Shown in pieces: positions 21,588 through 32,539 of a DNA stretch of 64,000 bases. Positions within the stretch are counted from its first letter, which is position 1; each line of letters begins with the position of its first letter. This stretch comes from Dryocosmus kuriphilus (Eukaryota; Arthropoda; Insecta; Hymenoptera; Cynipidae). Both the position numbers and the translations under genes were made by a program. The DNA lies in NCBI GenBank assembly GCA_038277395.1, contig CM076197.1, positions 25,493,057 through 25,557,056 of the forward strand, written 5' to 3'. Below the pieces are notes generated by a model. That model saw nothing but the letters and a program-made list of their open reading frames with translations. It ran no database searches and was not told the DNA's origin.

Positions 21588-21602
21588 TATATTATGCAAT
21601 TC
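21588..21602 (+). repeat. Target-site duplication, right copy
   Basis: Exact copy of 18695-18709. Its first two bases double as the right TA of the mariner. Confidence 0.9.
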
Positions 21603-22230
21603 ATATAAAGCTACATAAAAATAATATCGTAGAATTAAAATGATTTTAAAAATTATTAGTCTTGACATGAAGTTCAATATAAAGTATAGCGATGAATAAA
21701 AATACTTCATGTACAATACTTAATATAAAACTGTGTTATTGATGTAAAATAGGTTTTGAAAATTTTGTTTGAAGTAAATCATTTAAAAAGTATTTTCGCA
21801 TAAATATACTCGCCATCAATTTCCTTACAATGTTTGAACCATGCCCTTAAAAATCCATACAATCGCAATGTAATCGTCAGCAATATTGATTCACTATGCT
21901 CCGGTAATCATGTCATTGTTGAGAACAGAATGAAGGATAATTATCTATGTATGAAATAACAGAAATCTTAAATGTTTAGAAACTTTTAATATAGGTTTGA
22001 ATGGGAAACGTGCTATTACAGAAATAGATATATTTTTGAATTAAACGGAATACAAAAATATATTTCTTTAAACTCATGCACATTTTATAAATGTAAAACC
22101 AGGAATTCCAGCATCGACTCATCGTATATATTAAATGGTTATTTTTCTGTACAATAGTAGTCTTGATGAAAAATATTTCATGGCATAAGAGAGCTGTCCA
22201 ATATCAAAATTCAACTTAAAAGCTGTCGAA
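21603..22230. other. AT-rich stretch without a gene
   Basis: No frame or repeat structure that I can support. Weak local similarity between 21660-21710 and 22160-22185 (GTCTTGA...ATACTTCATG) only. Confidence 0.6.
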
Positions 22231-22439
22231 GAAAATAAACCAACTCTTCGATCAAATTTGAACCAAATTCTGAAAAAAGATTTTTAGCAAAATTCAAAAA
22301 GGAAAAACAGAAAAAGAGGAAAAAAAAAAGAAGGCAACCAACCAAATCCCCTTCCTTCTTTTTCTTTCCCTCGTTTTCTTTTGCTTTCTTTTGCCCTATT
22401 TAAAATCCCAAACAAAAACCAATTACAAACATGCCAAAG

Positions 22440-22464
22440 TTTCGGTGTTCATGCAACACCGAAA
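22440..22464 (+). repeat. Perfect hairpin in unit 1
   Basis: TTTCGGTGTT pairs with AACACCGAAA around a CATGC loop: ten base pairs, five-base loop. Confidence 0.9.
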
Positions 22465-22991
22465 TCAAGGCAAAAAAAAATCAAATAAAATCAAATAAAA
22501 TAAAAATAATATAACATAAAATAACATACAATTTAAAAAAAACACAAAATAAAATGAAAAAAATAAAAATACACTGAAATCAAATAGAATAAAATAAAAT
22601 ACCATAAAATTAATCTAAAATAATATAAAATAAAATAACATAAAATTAAATTGAATTAAAATACAATAAAATAAAATAAAATAAAATAAAATCCAGTTAA
22701 AATAAAATAACATAAAATGAAATGAAATGAAATTAAATTAAATAAAAATAAAAAATAATATAAAATAAGAATAATATAAAATAAAATAGACAAGAAAACA
22801 TAAGAAAATAAACCAATTCTCAGATCAAATTTGGACCAACATCTGAAAAAAGGTTTTTCACAAAATTCAAAAAGTAAAAACAAAAAAAGAGGAGGGAAAA
22901 AGAAGGCAACCAACCAACTGCCCTTCCTTCTTTTTCTTTCGCTTTAACCCTATTTAAAATCCCAACCAAAAACCAATTACCAGTACCAACG

Positions 22992-23016
22992 TTTCGGTGT
23001 TCATGCAGCACCGAAA
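22992..23016 (+). repeat. Hairpin in unit 2 with one wobble change
   Basis: Same stem and loop as unit 1, with AGCACCGAAA on the 3' arm, which turns one pair into G-U and keeps the stem in RNA form. Confidence 0.85.
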
Positions 23017-23279
23017 TCAAGGCAAAAAAAACAAAATAAAATTAAACAAAATAACATAAAATTAAATTAAATTAAAATTAAATAAAATACAATAAAATAA
23101 AATAATACAAAATTAAATTACATACTCTTAGTAATAATATTAATACTGAGCTTTCGAAATTGTCTACTGATGCGCTCAAACCATGGAGCGAGTTAAAAAG
23201 TTTCTCAAATTTGTCCCTGTAACCGAAAGAGTATACTTGTTGGTCTCTACAAACAAGCGCAATTCTATATAGCAGGATA

Positions 23280-25622
23280 TTGTCGTTTTTGTGAGTTTCT
23301 TGGTGTGGCGTATAAATTCTTCGGCACTAAACATTTCGAAATTGTCATCTTCTAATTCCGTAAAGAGGTTGTGTCATTCGAATACTGACTTTCTGAAAGC
23401 AAGAGTTGCTAGAACAGCTGGAATGTTAGTTTCAAATGGCGGTTTTCCAGAATTTGCATTGCGTGCCTTCCGGAAAAGGTGCTCCGTGATCAAGCAAATT
23501 TGCATAATACTTCTTACCGGAAATATTAGACCACCGCGAGTGATAGCTGCAATATAAGCCAGAGAATTCGCCTGATCCTTGCAAGCTGTTAGACACCCGA
23601 GAAAATTTATTTTTCTCCGCTTCTATATTGATAATATAAGCCACCCACAAATGTATCCGATTGCTTGTCTCGAAAAGTCGCTAATGTGTGGCGATTGTGC
23701 CCATGCAAAATTTATAAATAGATTTTTTCAAAATCGAAAGGGCCCACTGAGTAGTCAACGAGTTCGTATTCTTCTGCTACTCTTCTATTGTGGACTGTAT
23801 CGTAGATACTTAAGTCATATCTATCAATTTTCGCATGTTTTTTTTTCGGCTCACCTGACGATACGTACAAGATTTTAGTGTTGTCCATTGCTTTTACATT
23901 TCCTGTACTGATAGAAACATCACGATGCACCAACGGGCGATTGTATGCAGAAACAAACTGTGTAGCTGTAGGATTAGGGCACCACCCACTTCTACCTCTG
24001 ATTGCACGAAAAAAAGTGTTCAATGTGATCTTGGCTCAGTTTATAAGTCAGTGAGTATTTTAGTGTGGATCCAGGTGGTTTCACGTAAGCATAACAAATA
24101 TTAAAGACCGATAAAACAGCTGTATAAAATCCAATAAAAAACCTGCTTTGCGTCTCGATAGAAATATAGGAGTTCCATTCTTCTCCGTGATTTTCGATAA
24201 ATACGAGATTTCCTTAATAAGCTTAGAACGCCACTCATGTTCATTACTTACCCTTAACGTCATTTTCGAAACTTTTCCAAATGGTTTTCTAAGGTTTAGA
24301 AAATTAAATATAGTATCGACGCAACGCAAATACCGTACGGTCCCTTCGCAAACTAGGCGCAGAACCTTCCAACAAAATTCTATGCTCTCGGCAACACTTG
24401 AACTGAGAGTTTACGCAGCTAAAGCTACTTTCATAATTATTCTTCGATATTCTATATGCCTCAAATGTAACCGATTACCAAGTCACAAATCTTAACTTTC
24501 TTGCAAAAGTGACAGCATTTGTAGAAAACGTCATTATATTTTGTTTCCGTCGCCATCAAGAAGAACTAAGTACTCCCCAAAACAATTTATAATATTTTTT
24601 ATCATGTGACACGGATCCAAAATGATATTAACTTCCGGCTCGCCTGATATGGAATGTGGAAAATTCACTTTAAAATTAAAATTATTATCGCTATTATCAG
24701 TCTCAGTTTGCTTTCATATTATCATCATATTTATATCGTATACATCATATTTCATATTATCATATTATCAGGTTTGCTTTCGCTTCTGCGTGCAAGGAAT
24801 CGACCAAAAGTAGCTGATTGGCAATTTGCAGTTACGATCTAACATAACTACCCTTAGCACTAATGCATTCTTTGCCTCGAGAAGATCATCGCTATCGGCA
24901 TTTCCTAAACCTAGATCTACGTGGCCACGAATCTTACCATCTCGACCCCTTCGAGAATCCTTTCTAGTACCCATCTCATCCATGACTAGCCAACAAATTA
25001 ATTTTTTCCCCTTTTCTTTTGAATCATCTGACATTTGCCTCAAAGTTTTAAAATATTCCTCGGTAGAATCTAGTTCAGCATTCACACTACTGTACCAGTT
25101 TCGAAGGGCATCTGGATGAGGAAGAGCTGAATCAAAAGTTTTTCTTATATACAAGTACGCTTTCGGAGACTAAAAATGGACCGTTAATGCGAACGCGCGT
25201 AAAGCTCGAGGACATTTTTCGCGAGTTAGTTTTTCTCTCTTCTTTCGATTTTTAAGCATGCGATTAAATAATTCCATAGGAGCATCTTCACGCACCGAAA
25301 GGCAGTAATATGCAAACATCAGGCAACATCTCGGGCAACATCTCGGGCAACATTTTGTTCTTTTTCAGTTCATGCACTGTGTCAAGTAAAAAGTCTACCT
25401 TTTTCTTCAGACGGACAAATTGCCATTTTGCGATTTTCAATTCCTTCTGCGTCGGGTTCAGTTTTGAATAAATTATGTCCAATCTCCTCTTAGCACCTCG
25501 TGCGGTGTTCTCGTAACGATGATCATGAAGAAGTTTCTCATGTGGCGCTTCAGCTACATACAGGTACGTCTTTGGACATTTCTTCTTTGGTGTACTTTTA
25601 CATGCAAAATAATTACACTGAC
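23280..25622 (-). pseudogene. P-element/THAP9-like transposase, catalytic region
   Basis: Reading down the minus strand: FACKSTPKKKCPKTYLYVAE opens the exon at 25622 (AG acceptor at 25623-25624). A coiled-coil linker follows (KIAKWQFVRLKKKVDFLLDT). RALRAFALTVHF, a stop, and SPKAYLYIRKTFD lead into LPHPDALRNWYSSVNAE, ICWLVMDEMGTRK and GHVDLGLGN (25150-24870). Next come NIILDPCHMIKNIINCFGEY (about 24630), a LAA-TLSSSVA block (about 24400), FNFLNLRKPFGKVSKMTLRV (about 24300), RGRSGWCPNPTATQFVSAYN (about 23990) and SLAYIAAITRGGLIFPV (about 23545). These are the ordered P-element transposase blocks. Lesions include several stops, frameshifts near 24080, 23700 and 23430, and a deletion near 24700-24770 where an ATC-rich repeat sits. 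The gene is dead, yet most catalytic blocks are recognisable. Confidence 0.85.
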
Positions 25623-25740
25623 CTGCTTCAATCAGAAATATTATTAAATTATACTAAAGATGAAGATGTTACTTTATTTTTTCAAAGAATACTAAATTTT
25701 ATAAAATAAAATACAAGATAGTGAACTTCTTTAAACTCAC

Positions 25741-25845
25741 ATATCTCTTCGTCATTAGCTGGACTTTCACCAATGTCGACCTCAATAATCGGTTCGGGAA
25801 CATTTTCAAACAAAGAAAAAGGCGCAAGAACATCCTGTGAATTAT
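25741..25845 (-). pseudogene. P-element-like transposase upstream exon 2
   Basis: A 105-nt exon encodes SLFENVPEPIIEVDIGESPA and ends NDEEI. It is bounded by a poly-T/AG acceptor (25846-25847) and a GTGAGT donor (25735-25740). It starts with two bases and ends with one, matching in phase both the exon above (ends with one base) and the one below (starts with two). That phase agreement across three exons is strong evidence for a real spliced gene. Confidence 0.75.
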
Positions 25846-25929
25846 CTAAAAAAAAAAAAAAAAACGAATAAACTTTGAGAAGGCTGACATGTCTACAAAA
25901 TTATGTTAACTTCGTTACACCTTTCTTAC

Positions 25930-26031
25930 TTGTTAAACTTTCGCCAAATTTTTGGGCAACAATCGGTTCAGAACTTTTTACAAATTCATGTGAAAATTCA
26001 AGTACACTATCTTGATTTTTCTTAGGCTTAA
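25930..26031 (-). pseudogene. P-element-like transposase upstream exon 1b
   Basis: A 102-nt exon encodes KPKKNQDSVLEFSHEFVKSS and EPIVAQKFGESLT. A TTTTTAG acceptor lies at 26032-26033 and a GTAAGA donor below 25930. An acidic, serine-rich linker of this kind commonly separates the THAP finger from the coiled coil in THAP9-like proteins. Confidence 0.7.
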
Positions 26032-26640
26032 CTAAAAACAAAAAAAATTTGCGAATTCATAAAAAGGAACGTAGAACTAAATTTATAATAATTTTACTTC
26101 GAAGGGGAGACCGGCAATTGTGTTTTTGTCGAGTTTATAATTTTTGTGACAAAGTTTATTCCCTGGGCAATAATTTTCCAAAGTAATAAGATGCTTTTTT
26201 GGCTATTTTCGAGAAAAATGACGTTCAAATTTTTTTGTCAGTTTTTTTTAACTTTCTTTTTGCTTTTATTTATTTAAATGTTAATTTATTCAATTTCCTG
26301 ATAAAATTGTATAAAATTATTATCTAAAAAAGAGAAAATGATAAAAGTTTGATTAAAAAAATAGTTCTACGATTTAATACAATTTTTTCAAGTAAATTAA
26401 CTTAACATTAACTAATTGTAAATTAATTAGTTTCAATATGACAGAATAATTTTTTATTTAATATTTTTATCAATATAAATAATTTTCCGTGTCTCATTTT
26501 TTAGGACAAATTTTGGAAATTAATATTATAAAATAATTTTATACACCGGTAGGCATGATTCACTCGTACTACGTGCCTATTTTCAGCCACTTAAGTAGGC
26601 TGTTATCGGCCAGTGGTGGAAGCAGTACAATAATAATCTC

Positions 26641-26662
26641 ATTATTGTACTAGTACAATAAT
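26641..26662. repeat. Perfect 22 bp palindrome
   Basis: ATTATTGTACTAGTACAATAAT equals its own reverse complement. A further AGTACAATAAT lies just upstream, so alternative hairpins are possible. Confidence 0.9.
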
Positions 26663-26935
26663 GATAACTCGCGCATGCGCAGTTACCTTCTCCACGTAGG
26701 CATTATTGCCCTCCGTACCATTGGAGCATTGAAGCAATACCGACACACCCGTGCTGATTCGACACGCCTGACGCCACGTCAGTCCTCCCTTGTGATACAT
26801 GATAATCGGGGGGACAAAACTTGTAATTCCTGAATTTGGTGTAAAAAGTATAATATGCACCATGGAACTAGAGTCGGTCATTAGTCTTCCGTGTTTGTAA
26901 TACTCCTCTACGACTTGTAGTGCAAACTCAAACAT
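26642..26935 (-). CDS. Unidentified 97-residue frame
   Basis: I do not recognise this product. The frame sits in a patch of balanced base composition inside otherwise extremely AT-rich DNA and has a protein-like amino-acid mix, for example TSFVPPIIMYHKGGLTWRQA and GVSVLLQCSNGTEGNNAYVE. It begins MFEFALQVVEEYYKHGR. It could be a remnant of the 6.4 kb element's own protein, an exon of a passenger gene, or chance. No signal peptide, no repeats. No splice or promoter context that I trust. Confidence 0.3.
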   Translation of the reverse strand: MFEFALQVVEEYYKHGRLMTDSSSMVHIILFTPNSGITSFVPPIIMYHKGGLTWRQACRISTGVSVLLQCSNGTEGNNAYVEKVTAHARVIIIVLVQ

Positions 26936-27542
26936 AGCGCATAATGACCGACTTACGCTCCGTGCTACACAATGTACTATTAATATTAAAAATATTTCGC
27001 TATTTAAGCGATTTTGAATTCACTTGAATCTAGATTATTATTACTATTATTGTTCCTTAATAATAATAGTAATATAATCATTAATATTAGTTAATAAGGA
27101 AAAATTGTAATAATATAAAAATATGGATTAATTTTTTTTATATTAGCATTAATAAAAATATTTATAAAAATTAAAAATTTTCAAAATTAATGAGTCAAAA
27201 TAATAGAGAAAAAAGGTAATTTCTTACCTTCGCTTACTACTATTAAAATTTACTCGCATAATAACTAGATAATATTAATAATTATTATCAATAATAATAA
27301 TCATTGAAATTTAAAAAAATATTAATGCAAGTCATTTTTCTTTCAAGCCTTAATATTTAAGGCTTTTTCTTAAGCCTTAAATAATTTTAAATTATATTTG
27401 AAATATTTTAAAATAATTAATTAATTTAATTAATTAATTAATTTAAAAAAAGATATTTTTAGATCTGAAAAACAAATAACTTTTAAATTTAAATTTTTAA
27501 TAATTTAAAAATTTTAATTATGATATTGAATTTTAACTCAAT
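26936..27542. other. Very AT-rich stretch with local TTAATTAA palindromes
   Basis: Long runs of ATTAATTAATTAATT near 27410-27445. No gene. It belongs to the 6.4 kb element by position. Confidence 0.6.
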
Positions 27543-27719
27543 TACCCAAGTGCGAATTGCCGGTACTGAAAACATGGCCCAATACTGCACCAATATTGGC
27601 AGCCAAGTGTCGGCCAATGTTACTGGACCAATATCAGCGATCAAATCGGCCCAATGTTGACCCAGTACTGGCACAGTACATTGAAATTTTAAATTTGCCA
27701 AGCTTTAGCCGAAGCTTGG

Positions 27720-28155
27720 CACAACAATGGCCTATTACAGGGCCGAAAGTCGACATTAATCCGACAAACCACGTTGGGAGTCAAAAAGCCAGACTCCGGC
27801 CCAGTAACGACCCATTACAAGACCGAAAGTCGGCATTACTCCAGCAAGCCATATTGGAAGTCAAAAAGCCAGAGTCCGGCCCAGTAATGGCCCATTACAA
27901 GGCCGAAAGTCGGCATTACTGTGTCAAACCATATTGAAAGTCAAAATGCCAGAGTCCGTCCCGGTAACGGCCAATCAAAGGACCAAAAGTCGAAATTATT
28001 ACGTCAAACAACGTTAGAAGTAGAAAAGCCAGAATCTGGCCCAGCGATGGCACTCTACTGGGTCGAAAGTCGGCCTTATTCTGGCAAACCAGGTTGGAAG
28101 TCAAGAAGCCAAAGTTCGGCCGAGTAACGGGCTATCACAGGGCCGAAAGTTGGAA
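27720..28155 (+). repeat. 81 bp tandem array, more than five units
   Basis: The anchor GCCGAAAGTCGG recurs at about 27740, 27822, 27903, 27983, 28062 and 28142. Each unit runs through a GTCAAAAAGCCAGA block and a CCGGCCCAGTAACGGCC block. 81 bp is an exact multiple of three, so a frame beginning at 27557 passes through more than two units before a stop. Confidence 0.9.
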
Positions 28156-28763
28156 AAAAATTTGTTGTTAAGGATTTACCGAACACTAACTTTTCGGTAA
28201 AAAAAAGATTGAAACCTTATTTTTCTGTGTAAAGTAAAAACTTACGTAAAATATGCCAATCATTAGAAAATTAATATCATAACCATGAATAATTAAAAAA
28301 GATATTAACTCGGCACTGCTCCAGTACCGACAGACAGCAGTTTTTTTTGTCGCAAAAAATTTTTGTTCTGCTAATAAAATATCCTATTATATCAATTTAT
28401 ACTACGGTTTTACTTTTTGTAAAACTGAACATTAAAAATATTAAAAATTTCATATACATATTTTATTTATTGTTAACGTAAAAGCGTTTATTGATGAAAT
28501 TATTGTTGCTGACTCGCGTCCCATAGGTCCTGCGCTCGATTCCCCCCGCGTTGCGTGTGAAATTTTATTTGTTATATAAGCTTTAAAATTTACAAATATC
28601 GATTAGTTATAAGTATATTCATAATATGTCTACGAATAAATTTTGTTCTTAATTAATAATTGTTTTTCATAACATTTATTTTTATTTTTTCATTGTGATT
28701 TCTCAGTGTAATGGGCTACTAACATACGTTATCATTTCATCAACGGGACGATATTGGCTGCTA
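28156..28763. other. AT-rich right flank of the array, no gene
   Basis: A weak tRNA-like patch (GAATCGAGCGCAGGACC on the minus strand, near 28520-28560) is seen, but boxes are poor. The 28724-28763 text recurs as a direct repeat near 31950-31990. Confidence 0.5.
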
Positions 28764-31700
28764 CACGGTGGTCCTGAAGCAAGAAAAAGTGGACCCAAAA
28801 TGGATCCAAAATCGGCTAACGCAGAAAGTTTCTATATTGTTTGGAGATTAAAAAAATGTAAACTTCAAAATCCTAGCTGATCGGTTTCGCAAGTTATAGA
28901 AGTTTCTGTATTTTTACTATGCACCCTCATGAAAAGCAGAGTCAAACACTGAAGTATACACATGCAATCAGCCTCTTGATCCCAATATGAAGAAACCGAG
29001 TATGTATTTATGATTTATTGTTGAAAATCTTGTTTCTTTTCGGAAATTTATTGATCTTTTGATCTACCGGCTCTCTGAATAATGTTACTTTTTCAGTATT
29101 TCCGGTTTTGCAACATATCTAAAAAACAGATTGTCTGATTGAAGAATTTAATTATATTTAGTCTTAAAAGTACAATTATGAAACCAAGATTGTAGAAGCC
29201 ACTTTTAGCTTGACCCAGGATCAACGACGAGGACGTAGTGGTTAACTGATCCCTTTTTTCTTTTCTTTTTTTGTATTTTTTTCGTTTATTTATTTTTTTG
29301 TACTTTTAAGTATTTTTTTGTTATAAACATGAATAAATGATGAGAATTAAAGATGTAGAGATGCAAATTCAGCGAAGGTCCTACTTTGCCAGAAGTGAAA
29401 CAGCAATTTACGACTTTGTCCATCGCTTTGAAAGCTGCAACATAAGGTATGATTTGAAAAATTCCTACATCCTTATACAAATCCGGATCTTTAAGTATGT
29501 CTGACTCTTTAAGTAGTTTCCTACACGCATTGACCTCAAAAGCATCGCCATGATAATTTTTTGAAATCAAATTTATTTTTTTTGGCCACAGCAAAGCTTT
29601 TTCTTGGCCTAACAGGGGAACCAAACCTTACCAAAACAAATGATTTACAAAGCCTTGCAGGACATGCATTTCAAGAACTACGCATTTTTGCAGAACATGG
29701 ACATCATCATCTTCATCGAAAAGGGGAAGATTAATGGTGCTGTGAGATTCTTTACTATATTTCTTATTTTTCCCTGTGCTACAATATTTTTCGTAATCTT
29801 TTCGTAAGTCGCCATACGTTTTTGATTTTGGAAAATTTTCCATTCCTGCGTTATTAAACATACTTGAAGTAGCATTATCATTTATACTCGTTCCGGAAGT
29901 TGATATACCTCTTAAATCATTCAAGGAGATAAAAACAATATGGACAAGGAAACATTGATGTTGCTGTTTGTTGTCCATTTAAAATCAGCAAAAGTTTAAA
30001 GTTCGTAACAAATTTGAAGGGCATATTATTTATTTTAGTCAAATCAAATAAAATCTTAATATTTGCATGAGTTTCTTTTATTGCAGGAGCAACACACAAC
30101 AATATCAACTTAATTACGCTAGATAACTTACCTTTTTTACTTAGACTGCCACCTTCATAGTAAAGTGTTCTTTTTTTAAATTCATTAAAATTCTCTGCAT
30201 TTTCTAGATCATTTTCATCGCTATAATCTTGCTGCATAGAATTGTCTTCATCGATCGTTTTAGGCGAATAATTTACAGGCATAATAGTTAAACTAATTTT
30301 TAAAAAACTTTGGCCTCCATCAGCCATGGCTTTGATAACAATGTTCCCTATTAAGTTTTTACTTTCAATAACTTTGTCAAGGAGTTCTTCAGCATTGGCG
30401 TAAACAACAGGGCGTAGTTGTTTTTCTATTGCATTTTCGCAATCAAATTCATAGACACCTGTTTTGTATACATCTGTCAATAAACTAGATTTTTCCGACA
30501 TATGCTCTCGATATCCTTTATGAACAGACATTCTCCCAACATTGCACCTTAAATAATTAGTAATTTTTTTCATTTGATTATGTGAAGCTCCTATCTTGAC
30601 TTGCAAATTATCTATATTATCTTCATGAAACACAACGTTTTGCTTCTCAATTTTATTCACTGTGATCCTCGTATTTCGTCCGCCAGTACTTAAATTCAAA
30701 TCAATATTTAGAGATTTTGCACTTACATCAAGATTAGAGTCAACATTCTTTTTTATCACACGTGTCACAATTTGCTGTTGGACTTTTTCAGGAAGTTTTT
30801 CAACAAGTTTTATCACATTGTCCTTAAAATTTTTACACGCATGAATCTTACCTCTACCAATTTCTTGAAAGCATTTAGTATATAATTTAATCGAATCAAC
30901 AGAATCACTATTTTGTTTCGACAAAAAAAGCTGCTTTGATTTTCGAGGTTCATAAAAACTAGTAAAAATATCAATTTTCTTATTTATATCTCTAAATTTA
31001 CCTTTACCTTTTTCAATTTTAACATGTCCTTTAAATTTGGCAGTCAAACATATATAACAATTACAGATACCGTTATTTAAACGAGTCTCTTTCGCTAACA
31101 CTAACTCTTTATAACTAGGAATAGTTGGCAGTTGTCTATTGAAAATTTCTTTTTCAACATCAAGAAGTATTAAATAACAAGTTCTACATATGCTTAAGGG
31201 ATATTTTTCATCATTCAAATCAAAATCCTTTGATATAAACTTTTTTATAAGGTTTTCAATAGATTAACTTATGAAAAATTTTTCTGGCTTTATTATACTA
31301 AAAATAATTTTTCTACCACATGGTCCACATATTTTCTTTCTACTATCATTATGAGAACACGGAGGAGTCATTTTAAGAACATTATTTTTATAAAATACAA
31401 CTCACTAATACAATACAAGCCGGGCATAATGCCCCTAGAACGAAGAAGGTAAATAAAAGAGAGATCAGATTACGCCTCGACCGAGCTCAACTGAGGCTTG
31501 TGGAGAGGGAAGTTCAATTCGCGAAAACGCTTCCTCCCTACTGTTCCGAGAACCGGTAGATCAAAACTTCAATAAATTTCCGAAAAGAAACAAGATTTTC
31601 AACAATAAATCATAAATACATACTCGATTTCTTCATATTGGGATCAAGAGACCGATTGCATGTGTAAACTTCAGTGCTCAACTCTGCTTTTCATGAGGGT

Positions 31701-31859
31701 GCATAGTAAAAATACACAAACGATCATAACTTGCGAAATCGATCAGCTAGGATTTTGAAGTTTACTTTTTTTAAATCTCCAAACAATATAGAAACTTTCT
31801 GCGTTAGCCGATTTTGGATCCATTTTGGGTCCACTTTTTCTTGCTTCAGGACCACCGTG
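28764..31859 (-). mobile_element. Transib-like (RAG1-related) DNA transposon, 3.1 kb
   Basis: Both ends start CACGGTGGTCCTGAAGCAAG and the inverted repeats extend about 310 bp (28764-29080 and 31545-31859) with high similarity. The first seven bases resemble the CACAGTG heptamer shared by Transib ends and V(D)J signals. GCTA flanks both sides (28760-28763 and 31860-31863). A 4 bp duplication fits Chapaev better than the 5 bp usual for Transib, so the superfamily call is provisional. It encodes one large transposase on the minus strand. Confidence 0.7.
29286..31371 (-). pseudogene. RAG1/Transib-type transposase, nearly complete
   Basis: I place the start at the ATG at 31371 (MTPPCSHNDSRKKICGPCGR), giving an N-terminal Cys/His-rich zinc ribbon. 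A TAA at 31264-31266 then interrupts the frame. The long open part (31218-29917) has a second Cys pair (ICRTCYLILLD), NGICNCYICLTAKF, and a catalytic-type block IKAMADGGQSFLKISLTIMP. Then comes FKFVTNFKLLLILNGQQTAT directly before CPYC. In RAG1 an ADG...FTIM block and a C-x2-C following a similar GLEASG stretch occupy the same order. After a frameshift near 29930, VLEMHVLQGFVNHLFW resembles the second-Asp/LH region. A TAA at 29628-29630 follows and then LLWPKKINLISKNYHGDAFE. The C-terminal Glu region is not identified. Similarity to RAG1 is from memory, not from a search. Confidence 0.65.
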
Positions 31860-32051
31860 GCTAAGATCAGGCCGATATCGGTATCCATTGATGAGCCGAT
31901 AATGGCGGCCAGATTCTGGACCAGAATTGGCCGCTAATTGCATACCGGAGTTATCATTCCAGCAACGGCACGATATTGGCAGCCGATCTTTGGCAATATT
32001 TTAGCCGATGCTGGGCCACTGTTGGACCGTATCTAACTTCGCACTTGGGTA

Positions 32052-32240
32052 GTTTCGAAACTTTTAACTTTTATAAATATTTATTTATTGAAATGGTTAT
32101 TTATTCAAGTTCCTGATAAAACTGTATAAAATTATATAAATATAACAATTTTTGACACTTGTTTTCAATGAGCTTTACACATTCTTCGAAAATGTGAACA
32201 TTAAAAAAAGCGAATTTTCCATTGATAAGAGTGTTATAAA
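32052..32240. repeat. Internal direct/inverted copies of a TTCCTGATAAAA block
   Basis: TTATTTATTGAAATGG and TTCAAGTTCCTGATAAAACTG at 32082-32130 recur in inverted form at 32260-32320 and in direct form at 26270-26320, so the TIR of the 6.4 kb element is partly duplicated here. Confidence 0.6.
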
Positions 32241-32539
32241 TGTTTATATTTACAGAACTTTATACAATTTGCAGATAAAATTGAATAAATAAACATTTCA
32301 ATAAATAAAAAGCAAAAAAATTTTTTTTCATAAATTCCAAACAAATTTTGAAAGTAATTTTTCTCTAAAATGACCAAAAAGCGCATCTTACTGTTTATAA
32401 AATTAATACTCAGGTGACGATCTTTCATTACAAAAATTATTAACCTGAAAAAAAAGAAATTGCCTGTCTCCGCTTCTTAATTACAGATTGAATTCTTATT
32501 TTCTAGTTATTAGAGAACGAATGGCTTTTCTGACCTCTG

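Larger units (their letters stand above)
22231..23135 (+). repeat. Tandem duplication, ~560 bp unit, with AATAAA-rich tails
   Basis: The block GAAAATAAACCAA...ATCAAATTTG...AAGGCAACCAACCAA...TTTAAAATCCCAA recurs: unit 1 starts at 22231, unit 2 at 22804. Each unit contains a hairpin and then a long low-complexity tail built of AAATAAAAT words. Offsets between matched anchors are 552-573 bp, so internal indels exist. Confidence 0.85.
27543..32051. mobile_element. Nested TIR element with TACCCAAGTGCGAA ends
   Basis: TACCCAAGTGCGAA opens at 27543 and its inverse closes at 32051. Both ends are followed inward by many GGCCAATATTGGC / GGCCCAATACTG words in mirrored orientation. It carries the 81 bp tandem array near its left end and is itself broken by the Transib-like element. 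No transposase of its own is recognised. Confidence 0.65.
26101..32476. mobile_element. 6.4 kb long-TIR DNA element splitting the THAP9-like gene
   Basis: The left end GAAGGGGAGACCGGCAATT matches the reverse complement of the right end (GAAGCGGAGACAGGCAATT). Similarity continues for about 220 bp inward, including AATAATTTTTGT, TAATAAGATGC-TTTTTGG and TTATTCAA-TTCCTGATAAAA blocks. It lies between exon 1b and the THAP exon of the P-like gene. No convincing target duplication is visible (TTTACTTC versus TTAATTAC). Much of its length is due to the nested 27543-32051 element. Its own transposase is not recognised; superfamily unknown. Confidence 0.7.

Noticed and set aside
22656..23020. Minus-strand Phe/Leu/Tyr-rich frames resembling membrane proteins
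   Set aside because: Translation of AAATAAAAT low-complexity tails.
27720..28155. CRISPR-like array
   Set aside because: Contiguous 81 bp tandem units without unique spacers, in a eukaryotic transposon.
26093..32484. 8 bp target duplication for the 6.4 kb element (TTTACTTC / TTAATTAC)
   Set aside because: Only five of eight bases agree, which is not above chance in AT-rich DNA.
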